This document shows positions 13,339-20,508 of a stretch of DNA of 26,522 nt, one piece after another. Each line of letters opens with the position of its first letter. Positions within the stretch are counted from its first letter, which is position 1. The notes beneath the pieces are model-generated. The model was not told the DNA's origin, made no database searches, and worked only from the letters and a program-made list of their open reading frames with translations. The stretch is from CAG-390 sp003523225 (lineage in GTDB: Bacteria; Bacillota; Clostridia; Oscillospirales; CAG-272). The position numbers were made by a program, and so were the translations under genes. The stretch is taken from the NCBI GenBank assembly GCA_902461815.1, contig CABPZE010000026.1, forward strand, positions 1 to 26,522, given 5' to 3'.

Positions 13339-13858
13339 GAGATAGCCATTCTGTTGGCTCGGTTATTCGCACTGTCGGAACGGACAAAAGACTATTGGTT
13401 TTCGTCCGAAAGAGGTACTTGTATCGTATCAGACCAGCCCCCCCTTGAGGGAGGTGGCACGCGTAGCGTGACGGAAGGAGTTTGCGACATTTTGAAATCA
13501 AATCTTACTTTTTCGCACACATGCACTCTCTCAATTGCCTGCCGCGACAGCTCCTTGGCGGAGATATCCATTATTTTGGCGAGGTTATTCGCACTATCGT
13601 AACGGACAAAAGACTATTGATTTTCGTCCGAAAGAGGTACTTGTATCGTATCAGATCAGCCCCCCTTGAGGGAGGTGGCACGCGTAGCGTGACGGAAGGA
13701 GTTTGCGACATTTTGAAATCAAATCTTACTTTTTCGCACACACGCACTCTCTCAATTGCCTGCCGCGACAGCTCCTTAGCGGAGATATCCATTATTTTGG
13801 CGAGGTTATTCGCACTGTCGGAACGGACAAAAGACTATTGGTTTTCGTCCGAAAGAGG
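13339..13858. repeat. Tandem direct repeat, about 2.3 copies of a 222-bp unit
   Basis: Unit starts at 13339, 13561 and 13782 give periods of 222 and 221 bases; the one-base difference is the length of a C-run (seven against six). Over 13361-13582 and 13583-13803 I count about seven differences, roughly 97 percent identity, while the first about 20 bases of copy 1 are more diverged. Each unit carries a GGACAAAA...TTTTCGTCC hairpin and a CACGC-GTA-GCGTG hairpin (13458-13470, 13679-13691). ORFs across it are repeat artefacts. Confidence 0.85.
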
Positions 13859-13878
13859 CGACAGCGTTGGAGTCCGGT

Positions 13879-13932
13879 AAGCCTCCCTTGTGTAAAGGGA
13901 GGTGGCACGGCGCAGCCGTGACTGAGGGATTG
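13879..13932 (-). repeat. Right inverted arm of palindromic repeat island
   Basis: This is the inverted counterpart of 13092-13140. Its hairpins are CTCCCTT-GTGT-AAGGGAG and CACGGC-GCA-GCCGTG (13906-13920). The second stem differs from that of the left arm at several positions but is again perfectly paired. Confidence 0.75.
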
Positions 13933-14056
13933 TAGTGCCACGAAGATGAAAATATGTGTTAAAACATTATGCTGTTCTGCCGTCAATTCGGGATTTATAA
14001 ACGACAAGAAGCCGGCTCTGCAGCGCGTAATCTTTGCCGCATATTTGCATTTGGTG

Positions 14057-14085
14057 TTGACAAATAACCGGAGGAATGATACAAT
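14057..14085 (+). promoter_or_regulatory. Promoter of the phosphofructokinase operon
   Basis: TTGACA (14057-14062), 17 bases, TACAAT (14080-14085), with an extended -10 TGA. The leader to the ATG at 14247 is long (about 155 bases) and GC-rich, with several short self-complementary segments such as TGCGG...CCGCA. I could not assign it to a riboswitch class. Confidence 0.8.
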
Positions 14086-14246
14086 TATTCTGAAAAAAAT
14101 CATGCACGGTATTGCTTAAAGCGTCATTTTCCGGACAGGCGTGCGGTATGTCCGCACAGCCGCGTCGCGCAACCCTTCCGGTCCTGCGGGGCAGGTCATG
14201 TCGGAGACAGCCTCAGTACCGACAGATGAACAAGAAAGGATCTATC

Positions 14247-15494
14247 ATGGATAAGAAAGAACTTCACGGCAATATTGTAGTCGGTCAGTCGGGCGGTCCG
14301 ACGGCGGCGATAAACGCAACGCTTGCGGGGGTCATCCGCGGCGGTCTTGAGGGAGTTGCCGCGGGAACCGTCGGAAAGGTTCTGGGAATGAGAAACGGCG
14401 TTGAGGGACTGCTTGAGGAGAGGCTGGTCGATCTCGGCGCGATGTTTGACAGCGAGGAAAAGCTGCGCCGTCTTGAGCATACACCTGCCGCCGCGCTCGG
14501 CTCATGCCGCCGCAAGCTCCCCCGTCCGCAGGACGACCCCGCCCTTTACGAAAAACTGCTTTCCATCTTCAAAAAGTACGACATCCGCTATTTCTTCTAC
14601 ATAGGCGGAAACGATTCAATGGATACGGCGGCAAAGCTGTCGGAGTACACCCGCACGCATGATTATGAAATGCGAATAATGGGCGTTCCGAAGACGATAG
14701 ACAACGACCTTGTCGTTACCGACCATACGCCGGGATTCGGCTCGGCTGCCAAGTACATTGCCGTTACGATGCAGGAGCTGATACGCGACTGCGCGGTGTA
14801 CACCGTGCCCGCCGTGACAATTGTTGAAATAATGGGACGCGACGCGGGCTGGCTCACCGCCGCCTCCGCCATCGGCAGGGTGGTGAACGGTATCGCCCCC
14901 GATATGGTCTATCTGCCCGAGCGCAGCTTTGACCTTGACGCCTTTTACGCGCGGCTGCGCGAGCAGCTTGCGGTGCATCCCGGAGTGGTGGTCGCCGTTT
15001 CCGAGGGCATCCGATTTGCCGACGGCAGATATGTCTGCGAGGGCGTGGATGTGGGAACGACCGATGTTTTCGGCCACAAGCAGCTCTCCGGCACCGGAAA
15101 GGCGCTTGAGCTCGCCGTGCGTGCCGAGCTTGGGTGCAAGGTGCGCTCTGTCGAGCTTAATATCTCCCAGCGCTGCGGCGCACATATCGCCTCGGCTCAG
15201 GATCTTACCGAGTCTGTTGCCGTAGGACGCGCGGCGGTAGCTGCGGCGCGCGAGGGCGTCAGCCGCGAGATGATGACCATCCTGCGCACCGGAGAGGGCG
15301 ATAATTACGGCTTTACCATCTCACATTCCGACGTAAGCGAGATCGCCAACCAGATAAAGAGCGTTCCCGATGAGTACATAAACGCGGCGGGCGACAACGT
15401 GACCGACGAGTGCTGCCGGTATCTGCTTCCCCTTATTGCAGGCGAGGCATATCCGGACTACATAAACGGCATTCCCGATTTTGCCGTGATCTGA
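14247..15494 (+). CDS. PPi-type phosphofructokinase (diphosphate--fructose-6-phosphate 1-phosphotransferase)
   Basis: The ATG at 14247 has AAAGGA six bases upstream. Earlier in-frame ATGs (14112, 14226) lack this. The 415-residue product carries the PFK active site: GQSGGPTAAINAT near the start, GGNDS (120-124) and PKTIDND (148-154, catalytic Asp152). Asp123 and Lys149 replace the two glycines of ATP-dependent PFKs (GGDGS and PGTIDND). In this family those changes block ATP and select pyrophosphate as donor. The length exceeds the roughly 320 residues of bacterial ATP-PFK, as expected for the long PPi clade. The enzyme acts reversibly in glycolysis, saving ATP in fermenting anaerobes. It leads an operon with a DUF4886 protein and an SDR. 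Confidence 0.95.
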   Translation: MDKKELHGNIVVGQSGGPTAAINATLAGVIRGGLEGVAAGTVGKVLGMRNGVEGLLEERLVDLGAMFDSEEKLRRLEHTPAAALGSCRRKLPRPQDDPALYEKLLSIFKKYDIRYFFYIGGNDSMDTAAKLSEYTRTHDYEMRIMGVPKTIDNDLVVTDHTPGFGSAAKYIAVTMQELIRDCAVYTVPAVTIVEIMGRDAGWLTAASAIGRVVNGIAPDMVYLPERSFDLDAFYARLREQLAVHPGVVVAVSEGIRFADGRYVCEGVDVGTTDVFGHKQLSGTGKALELAVRAELGCKVRSVELNISQRCGAHIASAQDLTESVAVGRAAVAAAREGVSREMMTILRTGEGDNYGFTISHSDVSEIANQIKSVPDEYINAAGDNVTDECCRYLLPLIAGEAYPDYINGIPDFAVI

Positions 15495-15524
15495 TGATGC
15501 GGTCGGGGAGACGGAGGTATTGAA

Positions 15525-16277
15525 ATGAAAAAGATCATTGTTATCGGCAACAGCTTCGGAACGGATATTACACGCTATCTTTACGGTGTGGCGCGCTCCG
15601 AGGGCGTTGACCTCAAGGTGGTCAATCTTTATATCGGCGGTTGCTCACTCTACCGCCACTACCGCAATATGCTCTCAGAGGAGCCTGTATATTCATATGA
15701 GCTTAACGGACACACAAGCGGGCTTTATGTTTCGCTTAAGGCGGCGCTGCTTTCCGACGAGTGGGATCATGTGATCATGCAGCAGTGCAGCCCCGCCAGC
15801 GGGGACGAGGAAAGCTACCAGCCCTTTGCGACGGAAATTGCGGCGTACGTGCGCCGCATGGCGCCCAAGGCAAAGCTGTTTGTCAATCAGACCTGGACCT
15901 TTGACACCGACACTCCCCGTTTCAAGCTGACAAAGTTCACCGCGCCCGAGGAAATGTTCCCGGCGGTTAAGTCGGCATACGAAAAGATGGCACGCGATAT
16001 TTCCGCCGACGGGATCATACCGTCAGGCGAGGCAATGTTCCGCCTCTGGCAGCGCCGCGGGCAGTACGGGATCGAAAAGGTCCACCGCGACGGCTTTCAC
16101 GCCGCACTCGGCGTAGGCAGATATCTTCTGGCGCTGACGGCGTTCGCGTCGCTGACTGGAAAGCCGATAGCGGATAACGCCTTCTGCGATTTTGACGTTG
16201 AGGTCACACCCGAAGCCGCCGCAGGCGCGCGCGCCGTGGCGGATGAGGTTCTGCGCGAGTACGGTCTGCTGCACTGA
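15525..16277 (+). CDS. DUF4886-type SGNH-hydrolase-like protein
   Basis: The product is 250 residues with GGAGG seven bases before the ATG. The N-terminus IIVIGNSFGTD is a block-I variant of SGNH/GDSL hydrolases, with Ser in GNSF as probable nucleophile. NLYIGGCSLYRHYRN, MQQCSPASG and a C-terminal HRDGFHAALG (Asp and His, block-V-like) complete the pattern I associate with DUF4886. No signal peptide is present, so it is cytoplasmic. Family members occur with carbohydrate-degrading genes and probably act as esterases, but no reaction is established to my knowledge. It follows the PFK gene after 30 bases and precedes the SDR by 20, with no terminator between, so the three are likely one transcript. 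Confidence 0.85.
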   Translation: MKKIIVIGNSFGTDITRYLYGVARSEGVDLKVVNLYIGGCSLYRHYRNMLSEEPVYSYELNGHTSGLYVSLKAALLSDEWDHVIMQQCSPASGDEESYQPFATEIAAYVRRMAPKAKLFVNQTWTFDTDTPRFKLTKFTAPEEMFPAVKSAYEKMARDISADGIIPSGEAMFRLWQRRGQYGIEKVHRDGFHAALGVGRYLLALTAFASLTGKPIADNAFCDFDVEVTPEAAAGARAVADEVLREYGLLH

Positions 16278-16297
16278 CGCAGAAAAGGAGAGCTGAC

Positions 16298-17068
16298 ATG
16301 AAAATTGCCGTAATTACCGGGGCGTCGTCCGGCATGGGGCGGGAATTTGCCCTGCGGATAAGTGAAAAATACCGCACTGAGCTTGACGAGGTATGGCTTA
16401 TCGCCCGTCGCCGGGAGCGCCTTGAGGCGCTTGCCGGGGAGCTTCCGGTCGCCGCACGGGTGATGGCGCTTGATCTTTCCGATACCGCCGCCATAAACGA
16501 ATACTCCGCCCGGCTCGCCGAGGAACGTCCTGAGGTGAAGGTGCTGGTCAACGCCGCGGGATTCGGAATATTCGGCGGTTTTGAGGGCATGGAGCTTGAG
16601 CGCCAGCTTGCGATGATAGACCTGAACGACAAGGCGCTGGTGGCGATGACGTATCTTACCCTGCCGTATATGCACGAGGGCGGGGAGATATTTGAGCTTG
16701 GCTCGCTCTCCTCATTTCAGCCGGTGCCTTATATCAATGTTTACGGCGCAAGCAAGGCGTTCGTGCTCAGCTTTACCCGCGCACTGAACGTAGAGCTTAA
16801 AAAAAGCGGCAGGGGAGTGCGCGCTATGGCGGTCTGCCCCGGATGGGTAAAGACAGAGTTTTTCGACACCGCTGTCCGCGACGATACGATAACCTATTAT
16901 AACCGGTATTATACCGCCGAACAGGTTGTGAAGCGCGCGCTTGGCGACATGGCGCGCGGCAGGGACGTGTCGATCTGCGGCGCTGCGGTGCGCGCACAGG
17001 TCTTTCTCACAAAGCTGTTGCCGCACCGGCTCGTCATGAGCATCTGGTGCCGCCAGCAGAAAAAATAA
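16298..17068 (+). CDS. Short-chain dehydrogenase/reductase (SDR)
   Basis: The product is 256 residues with AAGGAG nine bases before the ATG. Classical SDR motifs are present: TGASSGMG (about 7-14, cofactor loop), NAAGFG (about 85-90), the catalytic Ser in GSLSS, YGASK (Tyr and Lys of the active site), and CPGWVKTEF after it. The C-terminal part has hydrophobic stretches (VRAQVFLTKLLPH), as in SDRs that act on lipid-like or bulky substrates. It catalyses NAD(P)-linked oxidation or reduction of an alcohol/carbonyl of unknown identity. It is the last gene of the PFK operon, with a terminator 30 bases downstream. Confidence 0.93.
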   Translation: MKIAVITGASSGMGREFALRISEKYRTELDEVWLIARRRERLEALAGELPVAARVMALDLSDTAAINEYSARLAEERPEVKVLVNAAGFGIFGGFEGMELERQLAMIDLNDKALVAMTYLTLPYMHEGGEIFELGSLSSFQPVPYINVYGASKAFVLSFTRALNVELKKSGRGVRAMAVCPGWVKTEFFDTAVRDDTITYYNRYYTAEQVVKRALGDMARGRDVSICGAAVRAQVFLTKLLPHRLVMSIWCRQQKK

Positions 17069-17097
17069 ACACACGCGGCTGTAAAAATGTCTCTTAT

Positions 17098-17137
17098 AAA
17101 GAACGCAGAGGTTTAAAAGTCCTCTGCGTTCTTTTTT
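17098..17137 (+). terminator. Terminator of the PFK-DUF4886-SDR operon
   Basis: GAACGCAGAGG (17101-17111) pairs perfectly with CCTCTGCGTTC (17121-17131), extended by three A-T pairs and followed by six Ts. Confidence 0.9.
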
Positions 17138-17186
17138 ATAAATAAGACGACTTACTATCTCAAATTCAAATGCGTTTTTTATTTGC

Positions 17187-17227
17187 AAAGAAAAGTGCTA
17201 CCGAAAGTTTTTACGTTTCGGCAGCAC
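17187..17227 (-). terminator. Minus-strand terminator
   Basis: GTGCTGCCGAAA and TTTCGGTAGCAC (minus strand) pair with one mismatch over a nine-base loop, followed by TTTTCTTT. It ends transcription from the lipoprotein gene and from the cryptic ORF at 17263-17430. Confidence 0.75.
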
Positions 17228-17262
17228 AAGTTTATTTTACTATTATGTGTATATGTGTAACA

Positions 17263-17430
17263 TTAATCAGTTACACAGTAGTTTATAGCAACCCAGTGAT
17301 CTACTGCATCTTCTGTTGAACAAGTACTTCCTGAGTTCAGATATGGAATAGGCGAAGACGAAATTTTCCCGAATATGAAATTACCGCTTTTCACTGCATC
17401 GGTTTCGTGCTTTTCCTTCCTACTTGATTT
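17263..17430 (-). pseudogene. Cryptic 55-codon frame after the lipoprotein gene, probable gene remnant
   Basis: An open minus-strand frame lies between the lipoprotein stop and the terminator, in a different frame from the lipoprotein. Its product looks coding: SGNFIFGKISSSPIPYLNSG, then STCSTEDAVDHWVAINYCVTD up to the stop. There is no ATG. The only start is a GTG at codon 13, without a ribosome site at usable distance. I read it as the 3' end of a lost or frameshifted gene that kept its terminator. A short real peptide started by GTG is possible but less likely. The family is not recognised. Confidence 0.4.
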
Positions 17431-17435
17431 TTACT

Positions 17436-18401
17436 TTATTTTATTAACTGCATAGCACCGCCATTGTAGGCAAACACTATCCTGTCACCTGATTTAAGCG
17501 CACCGGATGTAATTTCTGTATCCTTGGCTGAGTCACCGCTGCTGCGGTATGCCTTAGACGAGGTTATCAGTTTTTTTGTGTCTGCGGCCTTTATTGCCGC
17601 ATTAAGCTCATCGACAGTAGTTGCTTTTCTTACAGTGTCGGCAATGTTCAGAATCAATGACATCTGTTCATAATCATCGGCGATATAGTCTTTAGGTGTG
17701 GTTGCATACTCAAAGGTTTGTTCACTATTGTCGGCTGTATAGGTGACTTTGATGATAGCGGGGTAATCAATGTTTCCGGATGTCAGCTTTTTTCCACTAT
17801 TCATGTCATCACGATTTGCATAAACGCTGACGTCCGACACACATTTTCCGCTGTCAAACGCTTCGACCTGCTTTTTAATATAACCGACACTGTCCTGAGT
17901 CTGACTTGCCGCGCCGGACGATTTTCTGACTACTTCCGCAAGTCCAACGGCAAATTCACCGTATAGCAACGGCTGATCTGTATTGTACGGTCTCATGAAA
18001 AGTTCGAAGCTTCTGTCAGCATAGACCACCCGAACCACGGTTGCAACACTGAGAAGTGCGCCGGAGGTCTTGCAGACATTTGCTTTATAAAAATCATAAG
18101 TAGGATAGACCTGAATCTCAGCAATTATTCCGCTACTGTCGATATCGCCGATACCGCTGTTCAGCTCCTCAACCGTTTTTGCGTCCTTGATTACTTTTCT
18201 CAGTGAGTCGGCAATCATTCCGGGGTCTGCTTTTATTTCCCCCGACGACGGCGCGTCAGTTGTGATCTGTGTTTGCGAAGACTGAGCTGTCGTTGCGTTA
18301 CTGCTGCTACTTATTGGGTCAGTCGTGTGTTCAGCACAAGATGTCAGCAGCAGAACAAAAGCCATGATTGAAATGACTGTTTTCAGCTTTTTCTTAAACA
18401 T
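17436..18401 (-). CDS. Lipoprotein with two related internal domains
   Basis: The product is 321 residues. The signal has Lys-rich MFKKKLK, a hydrophobic core and lipobox LTSC, with lipidated Cys22. A Ser/Thr-rich linker to about residue 50 follows. The rest seems to contain two related segments: each begins with a helix (ADSLRKVIKDAKTVEELNSG; ADTVRKATTVDELNAAIK) and continues into beta strands. It is exported and anchored to the outer face of the membrane. I do not recognise the domain, and a scaffold or binding role is only a guess. AAGGAG lies nine bases before the ATG, and a consensus promoter lies 140-165 bases upstream. The gene is AT-richer than its neighbours and sits beside a rearranged PadR ORF, suggesting acquired or reshuffled DNA. 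Confidence 0.85.
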   Translation of the reverse strand: MFKKKLKTVISIMAFVLLLTSCAEHTTDPISSSSNATTAQSSQTQITTDAPSSGEIKADPGMIADSLRKVIKDAKTVEELNSGIGDIDSSGIIAEIQVYPTYDFYKANVCKTSGALLSVATVVRVVYADRSFELFMRPYNTDQPLLYGEFAVGLAEVVRKSSGAASQTQDSVGYIKKQVEAFDSGKCVSDVSVYANRDDMNSGKKLTSGNIDYPAIIKVTYTADNSEQTFEYATTPKDYIADDYEQMSLILNIADTVRKATTVDELNAAIKAADTKKLITSSKAYRSSGDSAKDTEITSGALKSGDRIVFAYNGGAMQLIK

Positions 18402-18539
18402 TATTATTGTGTTCTCCTTTCAGTTAACGGTAACTCATTTTCAGATACATCTCGCAATCAAGTTTTACTAATCATTTCCCCATCTTCCGTAGCTTGCTTG
18501 CTTTTGATTAAATCTTATGTTCCTCCTTTAATCACCATT

Positions 18540-18568
18540 ATTATAATATAGCGTAATTAATTTGTCAA
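18540..18568 (-). promoter_or_regulatory. Promoter of the lipoprotein gene
   Basis: On the minus strand TTGACA (18563-18568), 17 bases, TATAAT (18540-18545): both boxes perfect. The leader (about 130 bases) contains a strong but orphan ribosome site AAAGGAGG (18522-18529) with no ATG behind it, as if a gene start had been lost there. Confidence 0.8.
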
Positions 18569-18573
18569 GACAA
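18562..18573. promoter_or_regulatory. Possible operator dyad between divergent promoters
   Basis: TTGTC-AA-GACAA is a perfect 5-bp dyad that overlaps the -35 of the minus promoter and lies 8 bases from the -35 of the plus promoter. It would suit shared repression, perhaps once by the PadR protein whose gene is now broken. Confidence 0.25.
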
Positions 18574-18580
18574 TATCTTA

Positions 18581-18608
18581 CTGACACAAAAAATAATTGC
18601 TGTATAAT
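18581..18608 (+). promoter_or_regulatory. Promoter of the chimeric PadR ORF
   Basis: CTGACA (18581-18586), 16 bases, TATAAT (18603-18608), back to back with the lipoprotein promoter. Confidence 0.6.
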
Positions 18609-18638
18609 ATTATTATATATTTTGAACAAGTGAAATAA

Positions 18639-19082
18639 ATGTTTCAAACAGCCGATATTGAAGAAAACCTCAAACGAGGTATTTTGGAAATGCTGATCCT
18701 GAAGATGCTGTCAAAAGAAGATATGTACGGTTACCAGATAACAGAAAAATACGATATATTGCGTTCTACAACGAGTTCATCTGAAATTTATACAGGCAAT
18801 AAAACTATTGTATGCAAAGATGAGAACGGAAATGTTGAATGGGAGTACATATTATCAGCGGAATTTAATGTAGTTGAAGGTGTATCGTCGACTTGTACCA
18901 ACGTATCGTATGCGCAAAACATCTACAAATCCGTTTGGAGCTTCAGCGATGGCGGCACATCAAAATCAGGGAATACAGCATACGGATATGGCACATTTAA
19001 GCGTAAGGCTCTATTTATAACTCTCGAAGAACAAATTATTGATCTTGCATTCACCTGCGATTTGTATGGCAATCTATCATAA
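18639..19082 (+). pseudogene. Chimeric ORF: PadR N-terminus fused to the tail of a secreted protein
   Basis: The frame is open for 147 codons but joins two unrelated halves. Residues 1-39 (NLKRGILEMLILKMLSKEDM then YGYQITEKYD) are the start of a PadR-family winged-helix repressor and stop before the recognition wing. Residues about 40-147 (GNKTIVCKDENG, FNVVEGVSSTCTNVSY, KSVWSFSDGGTSKSG, ending LAFTCDLYGNLS) are beta-rich. They resemble, from memory, the C-terminal part of secreted clostridial proteins that end in TCDxxGN(I/L)S, here without their signal peptide. A deletion that fused the two genes in frame is the simplest explanation. No clear ribosome site precedes the ATG. DNA binding is not expected, since most of the HTH domain and the dimerisation helix are missing. 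Confidence 0.65.
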
Positions 19083-19264
19083 TGTATAATATGATACCAC
19101 CTGCGAAAAAGTCAGCTCAATGTGCGGGCTTTTGGCGGGTGATTTTCTTTTTACCGATACTTTTTGAGTTCTTAAAAAGAATTAAAATACATTATCATCA
19201 TTATATTCGGAGAAATGATATAAAAATAATTCCGTTTTCGGAACAAAATAATTTTCCAAAACTA
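19083..19264. other. AT-rich spacer before recA, no gene recognised
   Basis: A 67-codon frame (19082-19285) runs through here, but it has no ribosome site, an unlikely composition and overlaps the recA promoter. I see no terminator or LexA-type (GAAC-N4-GTTC) site. Confidence 0.4.
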
Positions 19265-19293
19265 TTGACAAGCCGCGGTACATGAGATATAAT
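19265..19293 (+). promoter_or_regulatory. recA promoter
   Basis: TTGACA (19265-19270), 17 bases, TATAAT (19288-19293): a perfect consensus promoter. No Firmicute LexA box was seen around it. Confidence 0.85.
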
Positions 19294-19361
19294 GTATTCA
19301 GATAATACCGCCGCGCCGTGCCGGTTTGCGCCGCACTGCGCGGGAAAGGCATGGGTTTACA

Positions 19362-20483
19362 ATGAAGCAAAGCAAAAAAACGCCGACGGTCGTTCCGGTC
19401 GGCAACGACAAGGACGAAAAAAAGCGGGCGATAAACACCGCGATAACACAGATCGAGCGTGATTTCGGCTCGGGTGCGATAATGCGTCTGGGCGAGAACA
19501 CGCATATGGCGGTCCAGGCTGTACATACCGGCTCGCTGGGGCTTGATATGGCGCTCGGCATCGGCGGACTGCCCCGCGGAAGAATTATTGAGATATTCGG
19601 GCCGGAATCATCCGGTAAGACCACCGTGGCGCTGCACGTCATTGCCGAAGTCCAGAAGGGCGGCGGTGAAGCGGCGTTCATTGACGCCGAGCACGCTCTC
19701 GACCCCGTATATGCGCGCGCTCTCGGTGTGGATATTGACAATCTTCTCGTTTCTCAGCCCGACTGCGGCGAGGATGCGCTCGATATAACCGAGGCGCTTG
19801 TGCGCTCCGGTGCTATCGACGTTATTGTCATTGACTCGGTGGCGGCGCTCGTTCCGAGGCAGGAGATAGAGGGAGATATGGGCGCGTCGTCGGTCGGCGT
19901 TCAGGCAAGACTTATGTCTCAGGCAATGCGCAAGCTGTCCGCCGTCATCTCAAAAAGCAACTGCGTGGTGATATTCATCAACCAGCTGCGTGAAAAGGTC
20001 GGCGTTGTTTACGGCAATCCGGAGGTCACCACCGGCGGCCGCGCGCTGAAGTTCTACGCATCGGTCAGAATCGACGTGCGACGTTCCGAGCAGCTTAAAA
20101 ACGGCAACGATATTTACGGCAACCGCGTAAAGTGCAAGGTGGTCAAGAACAAGGTCGCGCCGCCCTTCCGCACCGCCGAATTTGACATTCTTTACGGTAA
20201 GGGAATTTCCCGCGCCGGCGAGATACTTGACATGGGTCTTACCCTTGGCGTGGTGCAGAAAAGCGGGTCGTGGATCTCCTACAACGGCGAAAGGCTGGGG
20301 CAGGGACGCGACAACGCGCGCAAGGCTATCGAGCAGAACAGCGCGCTGTTTGACGAGCTTGACGCAAAGATACGCTCGATGGGAGACAAGCTCGCCGAAA
20401 ATGACGATGAATTTGAGCTTGACGAGGATTCCGACGACGATCTTGACATCAAGCTGGCGGACGACGGTTCTGACGATCTTTGA
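19362..20483 (+). CDS. recA: Recombinase RecA
   Basis: The product from ATG 19362 is 373 residues. An in-frame ATG at 19326 would add 12 residues not typical of RecA. The ribosome site is weak (AAAGG, 12 bases upstream). Walker A is GPESSGKTT (80-88), followed by the AEHALDP block, VIVIDSVAAL (Walker B), the L1/L2 DNA-binding loops (around EGDMGASSVG and NPEVTTGGRALKF) and FINQLREKVG. The C-terminal tail is very acidic (EFELDEDSDDDLD), as usual, and modulates DNA access. RecA forms filaments on single-stranded DNA for recombination and SOS induction. It has its own promoter, and recX follows 25 bases later, probably co-transcribed. Confidence 0.98.
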   Translation: MKQSKKTPTVVPVGNDKDEKKRAINTAITQIERDFGSGAIMRLGENTHMAVQAVHTGSLGLDMALGIGGLPRGRIIEIFGPESSGKTTVALHVIAEVQKGGGEAAFIDAEHALDPVYARALGVDIDNLLVSQPDCGEDALDITEALVRSGAIDVIVIDSVAALVPRQEIEGDMGASSVGVQARLMSQAMRKLSAVISKSNCVVIFINQLREKVGVVYGNPEVTTGGRALKFYASVRIDVRRSEQLKNGNDIYGNRVKCKVVKNKVAPPFRTAEFDILYGKGISRAGEILDMGLTLGVVQKSGSWISYNGERLGQGRDNARKAIEQNSALFDELDAKIRSMGDKLAENDDEFELDEDSDDDLDIKLADDGSDDL

Positions 20484-20508
20484 GCCGCGGGCTGACTGCG
20501 TAAGGTAA

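Noticed and set aside
13339..13858. CRISPR array
   Set aside because: Units of about 222 bases without short direct repeats and variable spacers, and no cas genes nearby.
13482..13880. 132-codon ORF in the repeat island
   Set aside because: It is the translation of the tandem 222-bp repeat, and internal segments recur only because the DNA repeats. There is no ribosome site.
14112..14246. 45-residue N-terminal extension of the phosphofructokinase
   Set aside because: The extension is Arg/Pro-rich and non-conserved in style, and the ATG at 14247 has the proper ribosome site and begins the family sequence.
19082..19285. 67-codon ORF before recA
   Set aside because: No ribosome site, overlaps the recA promoter, and composition does not look like protein.
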